Of a stretch of 64,000 nucleotides of DNA, positions 52,971-61,091 are shown one piece after another. Within the stretch, counting starts at the first letter, position 1, and each line of letters starts with the position of its first letter. The translations under genes were made by a program, and so were the position numbers. The notes under the pieces were generated by a model, which saw only the letters and a list, made by a program, of their open reading frames with translations, searched no databases and had not been told where the DNA came from. Origin of the DNA: JANQOH01 sp965200095 (GTDB taxonomy: Bacteria > Pseudomonadota > Alphaproteobacteria > UBA7887); NCBI GenBank assembly GCA_965200095.1, contig OZ241350.1, positions 248,001-312,000 of the forward strand, given 5' to 3'.

Positions 52971-53033
52971 TTATGGCGACGGACGTTGCCCCCTGGGAGC
53001 GATTGCGGGGCGTCACTCGCGCGCAATCATCGT

Positions 53034-54008
53034 TTATCGTTTCGTGATCTTCGGGCCGGCGTAGACGACGAAAACAGGTTCGCCGGCGCTTCCGGACCAC
53101 GAGTAATGAAGGCGCAACGTCATATGGCGAATTTTGCCGTGCCACGTACAGAACAGATGTTCGTCCGGGTCGTTCGGATGAGGAAAGGTCAATTCATCGC
53201 GGAAATCATTCTTTTCCGATGTCGACGAATCGGAAAACAAAGCATTACGGCCCCTGAAATGATCTTGTCGGATTCGGTGGCCTTCTGGTGTGCGTTTGCC
53301 GTTCCTGTCGAAGGCTTGCGCCAGTCTATCGAGAATATCGAATAGCACGAGAAAACGCTCCGTCGCGCTGTCGGAGAAAGGTATTCCGCCGAGCGGATCG
53401 AAGCAGTCCGGGGCGAATGTCAGGCGCTTGAAGCGGGCGGCGGCAGCGACGCTCAAATCCACCCATGACCGGATCGGCGGCGCCGCCTTGCGGAGCCCCG
53501 CTTCCAGCGATGCGTCGTCCCACCAATTTTCAAGGCCTGCGGTTCTGCCGGGATCGTTCTCGTCCTGTCGCCAAACGACATCGAGGGGCGAGTAATTCCA
53601 ATTGGACGGGGCGATGCTCAGCAGCCCGCACTCGGCGCCATGCAGAGCTCGGAACGCGGCCTCGCCGACGGCGGTGTCGGTGACGATCTCGCCGCGGCAC
53701 TCCAGCCAGTCGTCGTCGCCGTGCCGGCGCGGTTCGTCCCAGAACGGGCCGCCGCGCGTCATCCAGCTCATTGCGGCGCGCAATTCGTTGCGGCCAATGC
53801 CTTGAAGCGCCTGTTGCATCGTCACGTCCGGCGCCGGTCTGGCGTCGACAAACATTCGATGGCAGTGCGCCTCCCGTCCGTAACGCCGCGCGACCGCCCG
53901 CAAATCCATCAAACGGCCGAACGCCTGGCGAAACGCGCACATCATATGAAACTGCCCGTGAATCGACAGGTCGTTGACGAAAAGGTCCACGTCAACTCCA
54001 GCCGGCAA
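53034..54008 (-). CDS. Unnamed third protein of the DUF262/DUF3696 module
   Basis: The 324-residue protein has no domain I recognise. It opens VDVDLFVNDLSIHGQFHMMC and has a Trp-rich middle (GPFWDEPRRHGDDDWLECRG, APSNWNYSPLDVVWRQDEND). The C-terminal 60 residues look the most conserved: FRDELTFPHPNDPDEHLFCT, WHGKIRHMTLRLHYSWS and VFVVYAGPKITKR at the end, which recall other third-gene proteins of DUF262/DUF3696 clusters. The start is probably the TTG at 54008 (AAGGA eleven bases upstream), overlapping the ATPase by 17 bases; a GTG at 53990 is the alternative. It may be an effector or a target-binding subunit, which is inference only. Confidence 0.75.
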   Translation of the reverse strand: MPAGVDVDLFVNDLSIHGQFHMMCAFRQAFGRLMDLRAVARRYGREAHCHRMFVDARPAPDVTMQQALQGIGRNELRAAMSWMTRGGPFWDEPRRHGDDDWLECRGEIVTDTAVGEAAFRALHGAECGLLSIAPSNWNYSPLDVVWRQDENDPGRTAGLENWWDDASLEAGLRKAAPPIRSWVDLSVAAAARFKRLTFAPDCFDPLGGIPFSDSATERFLVLFDILDRLAQAFDRNGKRTPEGHRIRQDHFRGRNALFSDSSTSEKNDFRDELTFPHPNDPDEHLFCTWHGKIRHMTLRLHYSWSGSAGEPVFVVYAGPKITKR

Positions 54009-55152
54009 AATAGTTCATGTCCTTGTCGAACTGATCGAAGAATCCCTCCGGCCAGCTGCCGATGTTGCCGTCCGCTTCCATGCTCGGCGTGTACACTTGC
54101 GCCTCGCCGTCCGCCGCGTCCCCGCTCCGCGGGCGGAAAAAATACAACGCGACATCGTGACCGGGCAGCGTGCGCTCCTTGACCGCGCGCCGAACCCCGT
54201 TCAGCACATGATCGCTATGCGTCTCAATTATGACCTGCACACCCGCCGCCGCGACCTCGGCCATAAATTCGCCCATTGTCGCCTGCCCGGCGGGATGGAG
54301 ATGCACTTCGGGGTTCTCGACCAGGAGCAAATCGCCTTCGGTGGCGGATAAGGCCGCCACCACGATGGGCAGAACCTGCGTCAGTCCGAACCCGGTATGA
54401 ACGGGGCGGAGGAAATCCGTGCCGCTGGATACCCGGATCCCCAGCGTGACGGCGTTCGCGCGCGGCACCCGCTCGATCGCCAGCACGCAACCCGGAAAGA
54501 ACTGCGCCATCCGGGCCTCCGCCTGCCGGAACCGGGTAGGCGGCGCGTCTTGAATCGCCAATCGGTCCAGAACACGAATATCGCGTCCGGAGTGAAGAAC
54601 GCTCACGGCGTATTCTCCACGGGGGCCGACGACGGGCGTCAGCTGGGGATCGTCGAATGCGTAGTGCTCGCGCGGTCCCAGTCTCTCGGCGGTCAGGTAG
54701 GTAAGCCCGCGCAAACGGTCGATCAACAGATGGTCGCTCGCCGGCGCCGGCAGCAGGTAGCGAAACGGGCCGGTCGCATCGGCGTCCCACCGGGCGCCGT
54801 CACCCGTTCGCCCCCGCGCTTTCTGCACCGACATCGACATTGCGTCGGGCTCGCCCTTGAACTCCCATTGAAACTGCGCGCCGTCGCCGCTCTCCAGCGC
54901 GATGCCGAAGCCGCGGTCTCCGTGAACCTGATCGATCACGTCGGCTGCGGCGCCGAGGCGCATGGCGGCGCCGTTGAGCATCAGGCGCGACGACCATTCG
55001 TGCTCGCGCATCGTCTGGTGCAAGAGAACGAGCGCCTGCATCGCCGACGATTTTCCGGAGGCATTGGCGCCGGACAGCAGAGTCAGCGGACACAGCGGCA
55101 GCCTCAGGCGCTCAAAGCATTTAAAATGTTGCAGGTCAATTTGTGTGAGCAC
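53992..55152 (-). CDS. DUF3696 AAA ATPase (SMC/OLD-like)
   Basis: The 386-residue protein starts at a GTG overlapping the DUF262 gene by 17 bases. The N-terminus is of the RecF/SMC/OLD type: MLTQIDLQHFKCFERLRLPL, with Walker A LLSGANASGKSSAMQALVLL. Walker B and the conserved strand-helix are LLLVENPEVHLHPAGQATMG and VQVIIETHSDHVLNGVRRAV. The C-terminus (YTPSMEADGNIGSWPEGFFD, ending QFDKDMNYFAGW) matches DUF3696. Such ATPases sit in small defence operons with nuclease-like partners and probably sense DNA or a phage signal and license the partner. Confidence 0.88.
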   Translation of the reverse strand: MLTQIDLQHFKCFERLRLPLCPLTLLSGANASGKSSAMQALVLLHQTMREHEWSSRLMLNGAAMRLGAAADVIDQVHGDRGFGIALESGDGAQFQWEFKGEPDAMSMSVQKARGRTGDGARWDADATGPFRYLLPAPASDHLLIDRLRGLTYLTAERLGPREHYAFDDPQLTPVVGPRGEYAVSVLHSGRDIRVLDRLAIQDAPPTRFRQAEARMAQFFPGCVLAIERVPRANAVTLGIRVSSGTDFLRPVHTGFGLTQVLPIVVAALSATEGDLLLVENPEVHLHPAGQATMGEFMAEVAAAGVQVIIETHSDHVLNGVRRAVKERTLPGHDVALYFFRPRSGDAADGEAQVYTPSMEADGNIGSWPEGFFDQFDKDMNYFAGWS

Positions 55153-56329
55153 CCAATACCTCCTCGAGTATCTTCCGCGTCATCCGGAACCGGACACGTA
55201 CTCTCCCAGTGTTGTTGGTGCTATGGGTGATCGCGGTATTGAAGTCCTGGTCCTCGAAAAGATCGTACATTGCCTCGCAAAGCGGAGCGGCGCGGGCCCG
55301 GACCCGGGCCTCGGAATAGCGGGACAGGCCCGTGGACATCACATCCCACACGGAAGCATTCAACACCGAACGCCGATTCTGTCTTCTGGCGCGCTTTCTG
55401 AATGCGTGCTGGTCGAACAGCGTGAAATTGCTGGCAAGACTCCGGCGGAATGCGTGCCGGTCGAACAGCGTGAAATTGTTGGCAAGACTCCGACGGAATG
55501 CAGCGGATAATTGGGATAATTCCGACTCTGCCATTTTATTCATCCTGCGAAGGCAGCTGGCAAGGAAGCCATCCATGTCGCCGCGATATTCATCTATATC
55601 GAACATCTGAAAGGCGCAGAAGCGGTTGACGAATTCGCGGTCTCTCATTGCTTTAACATTCAAACTGTTACCTGTCGCATCGCGAAAAATTTTCGTTTGC
55701 GCTTCCCTCTTCAGAAAACGCGTCGCTTCGCCCGTGTACAGACAGTTGCGCATTTGCTGCCTGCTCAGCGGAACGCCGCTATTGACCCTCTCGAAAATGT
55801 CCAGACGGGCGCGCTCCGGCACCTTCGAATCGATAGTGTAGAAAATTAGATTGCAATCCTCGATGCGGTTTCTGAATTTGGGCTTCAGATCGGAAAATTT
55901 CCGACCGTGCAGTTCTTTCCGATCCGGCAGATCAAGTTTCAATTCGTCTTTCAGGAGCCGGTTGAACGTGGACAGGCGCTGCAAACCGTCCACGACCACC
56001 ATCCGACCTTCGTTGTCTTCCGCCATGTAGAATACCGGAAGGGGAATCCGCATGACTACGGATTCGATCAGTTTGCTTTGCTTGTCTTCCGTCCATATGA
56101 AATCGCGCTGAAATTCCGGGTTCATCACATAGAAACCATTGTCGATCCTCCGGATCACGTCGTAAATGGTCCTGCTTTCATTCCGGATCAAGAGGTCGTC
56201 GATGGGGTAGTCGCCCCAGGAACCGCCGGAGAGGTCCAGCCCCTCCTGGGGTTCTTCCGCGCCGCCTTGCGAACCGGATTCCGGTCGAATCGGCCCCGCG
56301 ACATTATCGTTCAGATCTTCTTGCATCAT
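55136..56329 (-). CDS. DUF262 (GmrSD/ParB-like) domain protein
   Basis: The 397-residue protein begins at an ATG that shares one base with the stop of the preceding DUF7680-like gene. The DUF262 fold is clear: YVMNPEFQRDFIWTEDKQSK, LIESVVMRIPLPVFYMAEDN and VVVDGLQRLSTFNRLLKDEL, which is the DGxQR motif of this NTP-dependent ParB/Srx-like nuclease group, then DIFERVNSGVPLSRQQMRNC. It lacks the DUF1524 HNH domain of full GmrSD. Near the C-terminus a 16-residue unit (FRRSLANNFTLFDRHA type) is tandemly duplicated. It opens a three-gene overlapping run with the DUF3696 ATPase and the unnamed protein. Confidence 0.85.
   Translation of the reverse strand: MMQEDLNDNVAGPIRPESGSQGGAEEPQEGLDLSGGSWGDYPIDDLLIRNESRTIYDVIRRIDNGFYVMNPEFQRDFIWTEDKQSKLIESVVMRIPLPVFYMAEDNEGRMVVVDGLQRLSTFNRLLKDELKLDLPDRKELHGRKFSDLKPKFRNRIEDCNLIFYTIDSKVPERARLDIFERVNSGVPLSRQQMRNCLYTGEATRFLKREAQTKIFRDATGNSLNVKAMRDREFVNRFCAFQMFDIDEYRGDMDGFLASCLRRMNKMAESELSQLSAAFRRSLANNFTLFDRHAFRRSLASNFTLFDQHAFRKRARRQNRRSVLNASVWDVMSTGLSRYSEARVRARAAPLCEAMYDLFEDQDFNTAITHSTNNTGRVRVRFRMTRKILEEVLGAHTN
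55401..55496. repeat. 48-bp tandem duplication inside the DUF262 gene
   Basis: Copies at 55401-55448 and 55449-55496 differ at only a few bases. Each encodes 16 residues (FRRSLA-S/N-NFTLFD-Q/R-HA on the minus strand), so the frame is kept. The near-identity suggests a recent event. Whether it alters activity cannot be told from sequence. Confidence 0.9.
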
Positions 56330-56820
56330 CACGCTCCCGGTCGCCGTTTCGGTTCCGTCAACAGAACCCGCAGCGCGGTCAGCACCCGGCGCGGGTTCTT
56401 GCGGTGCATCGCCATGCCGAGCCAGTAGGCCGCCTCCTCGCGGCCCATCGCCTCGATGCCCTCGGCCACCGCGCGCATGTTGTCGCGGCTGCGCATGGGC
56501 GCAAGCGCGCGAAACAGCAGGCCCAGCGCCAGCGCAAGGTCTTCGGTCAGAGGGTAGCCGCGCGCGCCGGCGCCGGCAACCCGGCCGAGGCGGACGCCCG
56601 ACCGCGAAAGCCGCTTCAGAACCCGGTGCTCGACCAGCTCCAGGTTGCGGCCCCGGAGCCCCGCGACCCGCAGCGCGGAGGTCACCTGCGGCGTCGACGC
56701 CGCCGGCAACTGCCAGACCTCGTATTCGGCGTGCGCCGGCCCGCGGCGACGCACCCGCAATTCGTAGCGGGGCGCCGACTCCCGCCTCTCCGCGGGGGAG
56801 GTCCGGACCGGGCGCGTCAT
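56329..56820 (-). CDS. DUF7680-like small protein of the DUF499 system
   Basis: The 163-residue protein is basic and helical. Visible blocks are PRYELRVRRRGPAHAEYEVW, SALRVAGLRGRNLELVEHRV, YPLTEDLALALGLLFRALAP and EEAAYWLGMAMHRKNPRRVL. I associate the last block with DUF7680, a small component next to DUF499 ATPases, but this is from memory. Its start overlaps the DUF499 stop by four bases (ATGA), and its stop overlaps the DUF262 start by one, so three genes are translationally chained. Its role could be an adaptor; no catalytic motif is visible. Confidence 0.7.
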   Translation of the reverse strand: MTRPVRTSPAERRESAPRYELRVRRRGPAHAEYEVWQLPAASTPQVTSALRVAGLRGRNLELVEHRVLKRLSRSGVRLGRVAGAGARGYPLTEDLALALGLLFRALAPMRSRDNMRAVAEGIEAMGREEAAYWLGMAMHRKNPRRVLTALRVLLTEPKRRPGA

Positions 56821-59816
56821 CCGCTCTTCGCCTGCGCCATCGCGGAGACATATGCCGCGCCGCCGGCGAATCTGGAAAGGCGCTCCGTGAGTTTCTCGGC
56901 CGCGTCGCCCGCCATCGGCAAGCCCTCATCGAAGGTCAGTTCGAACCCCGCCTCCAGGGTGCGCGACTCCGCGGCCCGGAGTTGCGGCAAGAGGAAATCC
57001 TTCACCGGCTGGGCGTCCGACACGGACCCGCGGAATTCGAGCTCGAACGAACCGCCGTCGGCGGTTTCGTAACCGCCGGTCAGGGTCACGACCTTCGCCG
57101 CTCCCGGCACGGCGCCGACGGCGCCGAGCAGTTTGAAGCCGTCCCCGGCCTCGAACATGCGAACGGTCAGGACGCCGACCGCCTCGACCTTCCCGGCCCG
57201 CGCCTGCTCCCACAATTTGAACAGCGCTTCCTTGAGGAGGCCCTCGGCCGTGAACGATTCCGGGGTCGGCGGTGTCGGGGGCGGCGACGGCGGAGGAGGC
57301 GAGGGAGACGTTTCGGCATCGTCGTCCTCGTCGTCGGCTTTTTCCCCGCCAGTCTCTTTCCGGGGCCAGATCTCCTTGTTTCTGGCCCAGGTCATGGTCA
57401 GGACCTCGGCCTGTTCGTCGATCCCGATGGCGGCCGGCGGGTCGCCGGGGCCGAACAGCAATTCGCCGCGCCGGTAGACGTAATCGCCGTTCTCGACGCC
57501 GAGCCGGACGCCGCGGACGAAGACATCGTCGCCGATCAGCATGGGCAATGCGGGGTCGCGGCGGAATTCGTCGCGCAGCGCCAGCGTGGTCATCCGGCCC
57601 TTCCTGAGCGGCGTCCGGTCGCGCACCCAGGCGGGCGAGTCGGGTTCGTCGTCGGGAAGCCGGAGCTTCTTCAGGTCGCGCAAGGCCCGCACGATCTGCC
57701 GCTGTCCGGCGCCGGGCTTGTCCGAAGCGGAGTGTATGTCGATCACCGAATGCTCCAGATCGACATCGCCCGCGCCGAGGCGGTTGCGGGACGGATAGAA
57801 GACATGCCGGTAGCATTGCTGGATCGCGAGCGCCAATTCCTGCTCGGAGCGCGCTTCCCATTCGAGCACGGTTGCTCGCTGATGGGCGGCCAGTTCGGCC
57901 AGACGTTCGGGCTTCTTCAGCTCCCGCAGGGCCAGGCGGGAGCGCGTCCTGCCCCGCATTTCCCCGATGCGGGAGTCGTCGGCGACCGCGAAGACGAGAC
58001 GATTGCGCAACATGCGGAACGCCGACCCCTCGGCGCCCTTGCGGCCGTATATGCGCGCGACGAGCTCGGGAACCCGCTCGATGACGCCGTCCACGGCCAC
58101 GCCGTCATAGGCGAGGACGACCAGTTTCGGCCGGCCGTCGCCGACCTCGTCGGGGATGTCCCACGGGCCGGCGGGGAACGGCGTCATGTCGAAGGTCTCG
58201 CCGCTGAATATCCCGCGGATGCGGTCGTTGAGCTCGGCGCGGACCTCGCCCGCATCGACATGCCGTTCCTCGCCCCGGACGATCTGCCGCAGATTGGCCT
58301 CGGCGAGGAAGCGCATCGGCGCGCCGGGCCGGTCGTCGAGATAGGCGGACTCGCCGATGAACCGCCTGCGCGCCTCCTCGACAAAGCCGATGTCCATCCC
58401 CGGACCGAGGACCGAGAAGCGCAAATGCTCCGGCGAGAGGCCCTTGAGCGGTTCGTTGAAGGCGAGCGTGTGCATGAAGACGGTGCGGGCGACATACGCC
58501 GCATAAGGCGGCATGCCGGCGTGGCGCTCGGAGTCGATCTCCTCGGCCAGGGCGGGCTTGCCGCCGCCGGCTACGTCCCTGGAGATCGCCGGGTCGAAAG
58601 CGCGTTGATCCAGGCGGGTGACGAGCTCCTGCCGGACAGGGTCGTAGCCCGGGTCGATATGGTGAAGATGGACCGCGGCCGCGTCGGCGGGCCGTTCCTC
58701 CCACAAATGCGCGACCGTGTGGGCCAGCAGCCGCAACATGCCGCGGACCCGCTGGAAATTGTCGAGCGTCGCCGTCTTGCCGGTGAGGGTTTCCAGCACT
58801 TCGGGATGAAACGGGTAGCTCGACCGGAAGGCCGCGACGGTTTCCGGCCGGGTCGCGTCGTCGGCAAGCGACTCGCTGTTGGCCGCCCAGAGCTCGCGAT
58901 AGGCGTCGACGACCGGCGCGACCGCCGCTCCGTCGATGGACTCGAACAGGCGGCGGCGGAGCACCTGGACGGTCTCGTCCTCCTCGGTGGGGTCGAGCAG
59001 CGTCGCCTTGCGCCCCGAGACGCTTGCCGCTTCCGCCATGGCGTCGGCGATGAACCGGTTCTCCTGCGCGTAGGCGTCCGTCGCGGTCCCGTCCTTGCCG
59101 ATGGCCAGAGTGTAGACCAGGGCGGCGTTCGGCGCGCCTTCCACCGCCTTGAACAGCGACGTCAGAAACGCCGTGAGCTGGCCCCTGCCGCGCTCGCCGG
59201 CCTTCCGCAGATAGACCGAGAGTTCGTCGAGCAGGACGAGCGCGGGTTCGCCGCCGAACAATTCGCGCAGGGTTTCGGCGCCGGGCGCCGTCCGGTCTTC
59301 GTCGCTCTTGCGGACCCGTTCCCAGCCCGCCTTCCCGGCAAGCGCGAAGGCGATCTCGCCCCAGGGGGTGTGGGCCAGCACGCCGTCGCCCATCGCCCGG
59401 CCGTTGGCCGGGTCGGCGTTCTCGCCGTCGAAGGCGGCGACGCGGACGGCGGCCTTCGGGACCAGAGTCGGGTCGACGAATTCGGCGACGTCCGACACGC
59501 CCTTCATGCCCCGGGCGGCGTGGGCGAGGGCGATCAGGCCGTGGGTCTTGCCGCCTCCGTAGGCGGTGTCGAGCCGGAAGACCGCGGCGACCCCGCCGCC
59601 CGCGCCGCTCAGCCTCCGGCATGTGTGGGCGAGCAGGCTCCGGAGGCCCCGCGTCGGGTAGCTGTTGGCGAAAAAGAGCGCCGGGTCGCGATACTGGTCG
59701 CTCCCCTTGCCGACGACGACCTGCGCCAGATCCGCCGCGAAATCGGCCTCGACGAGGCTTCCCTTGAGGACATCGGCGCGCGGACGGCAGGTTTCGAATA
59801 TCTTCGGAACGGTCAT
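56817..59816 (-). CDS. DUF499 P-loop ATPase (defence-associated)
   Basis: The 999-residue protein is the first gene of the minus-strand island. It has VPKIFETCRPRADVLKGSL at the N-terminus, Walker A in FRLDTAYGGGKTHGLIALAH (84-91) and Walker B in EPALVLLDELSVYLRKAGER (about 190-209), the DUF499 pattern. A long all-alpha/mixed middle carries YSFHPEVLETLTG-like and GMLRLLAHTVAHLWEE segments. A Pro- and Asp-rich linker lies near 800-830, then a C-terminal domain. DUF499 ATPases accompany DUF1156 methyltransferases and helicases in phage-resistance clusters; here those partners are 10 kb away in the same orientation. The start has AGGAG six bases upstream. Confidence 0.9.
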   Translation of the reverse strand: MTVPKIFETCRPRADVLKGSLVEADFAADLAQVVVGKGSDQYRDPALFFANSYPTRGLRSLLAHTCRRLSGAGGGVAAVFRLDTAYGGGKTHGLIALAHAARGMKGVSDVAEFVDPTLVPKAAVRVAAFDGENADPANGRAMGDGVLAHTPWGEIAFALAGKAGWERVRKSDEDRTAPGAETLRELFGGEPALVLLDELSVYLRKAGERGRGQLTAFLTSLFKAVEGAPNAALVYTLAIGKDGTATDAYAQENRFIADAMAEAASVSGRKATLLDPTEEDETVQVLRRRLFESIDGAAVAPVVDAYRELWAANSESLADDATRPETVAAFRSSYPFHPEVLETLTGKTATLDNFQRVRGMLRLLAHTVAHLWEERPADAAAVHLHHIDPGYDPVRQELVTRLDQRAFDPAISRDVAGGGKPALAEEIDSERHAGMPPYAAYVARTVFMHTLAFNEPLKGLSPEHLRFSVLGPGMDIGFVEEARRRFIGESAYLDDRPGAPMRFLAEANLRQIVRGEERHVDAGEVRAELNDRIRGIFSGETFDMTPFPAGPWDIPDEVGDGRPKLVVLAYDGVAVDGVIERVPELVARIYGRKGAEGSAFRMLRNRLVFAVADDSRIGEMRGRTRSRLALRELKKPERLAELAAHQRATVLEWEARSEQELALAIQQCYRHVFYPSRNRLGAGDVDLEHSVIDIHSASDKPGAGQRQIVRALRDLKKLRLPDDEPDSPAWVRDRTPLRKGRMTTLALRDEFRRDPALPMLIGDDVFVRGVRLGVENGDYVYRRGELLFGPGDPPAAIGIDEQAEVLTMTWARNKEIWPRKETGGEKADDEDDDAETSPSPPPPSPPPTPPTPESFTAEGLLKEALFKLWEQARAGKVEAVGVLTVRMFEAGDGFKLLGAVGAVPGAAKVVTLTGGYETADGGSFELEFRGSVSDAQPVKDFLLPQLRAAESRTLEAGFELTFDEGLPMAGDAAEKLTERLSRFAGGAAYVSAMAQAKSG

Positions 59817-59935
59817 GCCGGCTCCTGTCGCTCCGCCCGTTCGCCCGGCGGCGGGTTCAGTCTACAGGAGCGACCGCCTCCGGCGAAATGCGCCGGCGCT
59901 TCCCGGCGCTCCCGGGGAGAACCGCGCGCGGCGGG

Positions 59936-59964
59936 TTGAAGGGCGCGGAAATCGGTGCTATCGG
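59936..59964 (+). promoter_or_regulatory. Possible sigma-70 promoter of the mdh-suc operon
   Basis: TTGAAG (59936-59941) and TATCGG (59959-59964) are 17 bases apart, about 50 bases before the mdh start. The -35 box matches four to five of six consensus bases; the -10 box is weak. The 198-base spacer to the divergent DUF499 gene must also hold that gene's promoter. I see no other feature in it. Confidence 0.35.
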
Positions 59965-60014
59965 GCGCGCGGCTTCCGCGAGTCGTCGGCGCGCCGGAAG
60001 GGGAGGAAGGAAAC

Positions 60015-61073
60015 GTGGCCCGCAACCGGATCGCGCTGATCGGCGCCGGAAATATCGGCGGCACGCTCGCCCACCTTGCCAGCCTCAAGGAGCTCGGCGA
60101 TACGGCGCTGTTCGACATCGTCGACGGAATTCCCCAGGGCAAAAGCCTCGACATCGCCGAATCCTCGCCGGTGGAAGGGTTCGATTCGCGCCTCAGCGGG
60201 TCCGCCAACTATGCCGGCGTCAAAGGCGCGGACGTGGCGATCGTCACCGCCGGCGTGCCGCGCAAGCCCGGCATGAGCCGCGACGACCTGCTGGAGGTCA
60301 ATTGCAAGGTCATGCAGACGGTCGGCAGCGCCATCGGCAAGCACTGCCCGGACGCCTTCGTCATCTGCATCACCAACCCGCTCGACGCCATGGTGTGGGC
60401 GCTGCGGGAGGCTTCGGGCCTGCCGCCCGAACGGGTGGTCGGCATGGCGGGGGTGCTCGACTCGGCGCGGTTCCGCTACTTCCTCGCCGAGGAGTTCGAT
60501 GTCTCGGTGGAGGACGTGACCGCCTTCGTGCTCGGCGGCCACGGCGATTCCATGGTGCCGCTTGTGCGCTATTCGACCGTCGCCGGGATTCCCCTGCCCG
60601 ACCTGGTGAAGATGGGCTGGACCACTCGCAAGCGCCTCGGCGAGATCGTGCAGCGCACGCGCGACGGCGGGGCGGAGATCGTCGGCCTGCTGAAAACCGG
60701 GTCCGCCTATTACGCCCCCGCCTCCGCCGCCATCCAGATGGCCGAGGCGTATCTCAAGGACAAGAAGCGCGTTCTCCCCTGCGCCGCATGGCTGACGGGC
60801 GAATACGGCGTCAACGGGCTTTATGCGGGCGTGCCCGCGGTTATCGGCGCCGGCGGGGTGGAGCGCATCATCGAGATCGCGCTGAACGCCACGGAGCGCA
60901 AGCAGTTCGACCGGTCGGTCGCCGCCGTGAGCGCGCTCGTGGAGACCACCCGGGCGATGCTGCGGCGCAACGCCACGCACAAGCCGGCGCCGGCGGCGCG
61001 CGGCCCCGCGCGCGGACGGCAGGAGAGCGCGGCGGGGCGGCGCGCCGCCGCCCCGCGCCGTCGCGGCCGGTAG
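60015..61073 (+). CDS. mdh: Malate dehydrogenase (LDH-like, NAD-dependent)
   Basis: The enzyme interconverts malate and oxaloacetate in the TCA cycle. It starts at a GTG after GGAGGAAGG. The NAD-binding motif is IALIGAGNIGGTLAHLASL at the N-terminus. Substrate arginines are in TAGVPRKPGMSRDDLLEVN (about residues 81 and 87) and the catalytic His is in VLGGHGDSMVPLVRYS (about 176). The length is 352, about 30 more than the usual 320. The extra C-terminal stretch (after LVETTRAMLRRNA) is rich in Ala, Pro and Arg with no visible function. It leads mdh-sucC-sucD-sucA, with sucC 18 bases downstream. Confidence 0.95.
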   Translation: MARNRIALIGAGNIGGTLAHLASLKELGDTALFDIVDGIPQGKSLDIAESSPVEGFDSRLSGSANYAGVKGADVAIVTAGVPRKPGMSRDDLLEVNCKVMQTVGSAIGKHCPDAFVICITNPLDAMVWALREASGLPPERVVGMAGVLDSARFRYFLAEEFDVSVEDVTAFVLGGHGDSMVPLVRYSTVAGIPLPDLVKMGWTTRKRLGEIVQRTRDGGAEIVGLLKTGSAYYAPASAAIQMAEAYLKDKKRVLPCAAWLTGEYGVNGLYAGVPAVIGAGGVERIIEIALNATERKQFDRSVAAVSALVETTRAMLRRNATHKPAPAARGPARGRQESAAGRRAAAPRRRGR

Positions 61074-61091
61074 GGCTTTTCGCCCCGCCCC

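Noticed and set aside
40300..59816. Labelling the island as DISARM or BREX
   Set aside because: I see no DrmA/DrmB (DUF1998), PglZ, BrxC or BrxL-type protein. DUF499, DUF1156 and a PLD-SNF2 fusion point to a different system.
40300..59816. A phage integrase, attachment site or tRNA target explaining the island
   Set aside because: No recombinase gene or tRNA lies at either border, and I found no direct repeat bracketing the whole island beyond the dispersed repeat units.
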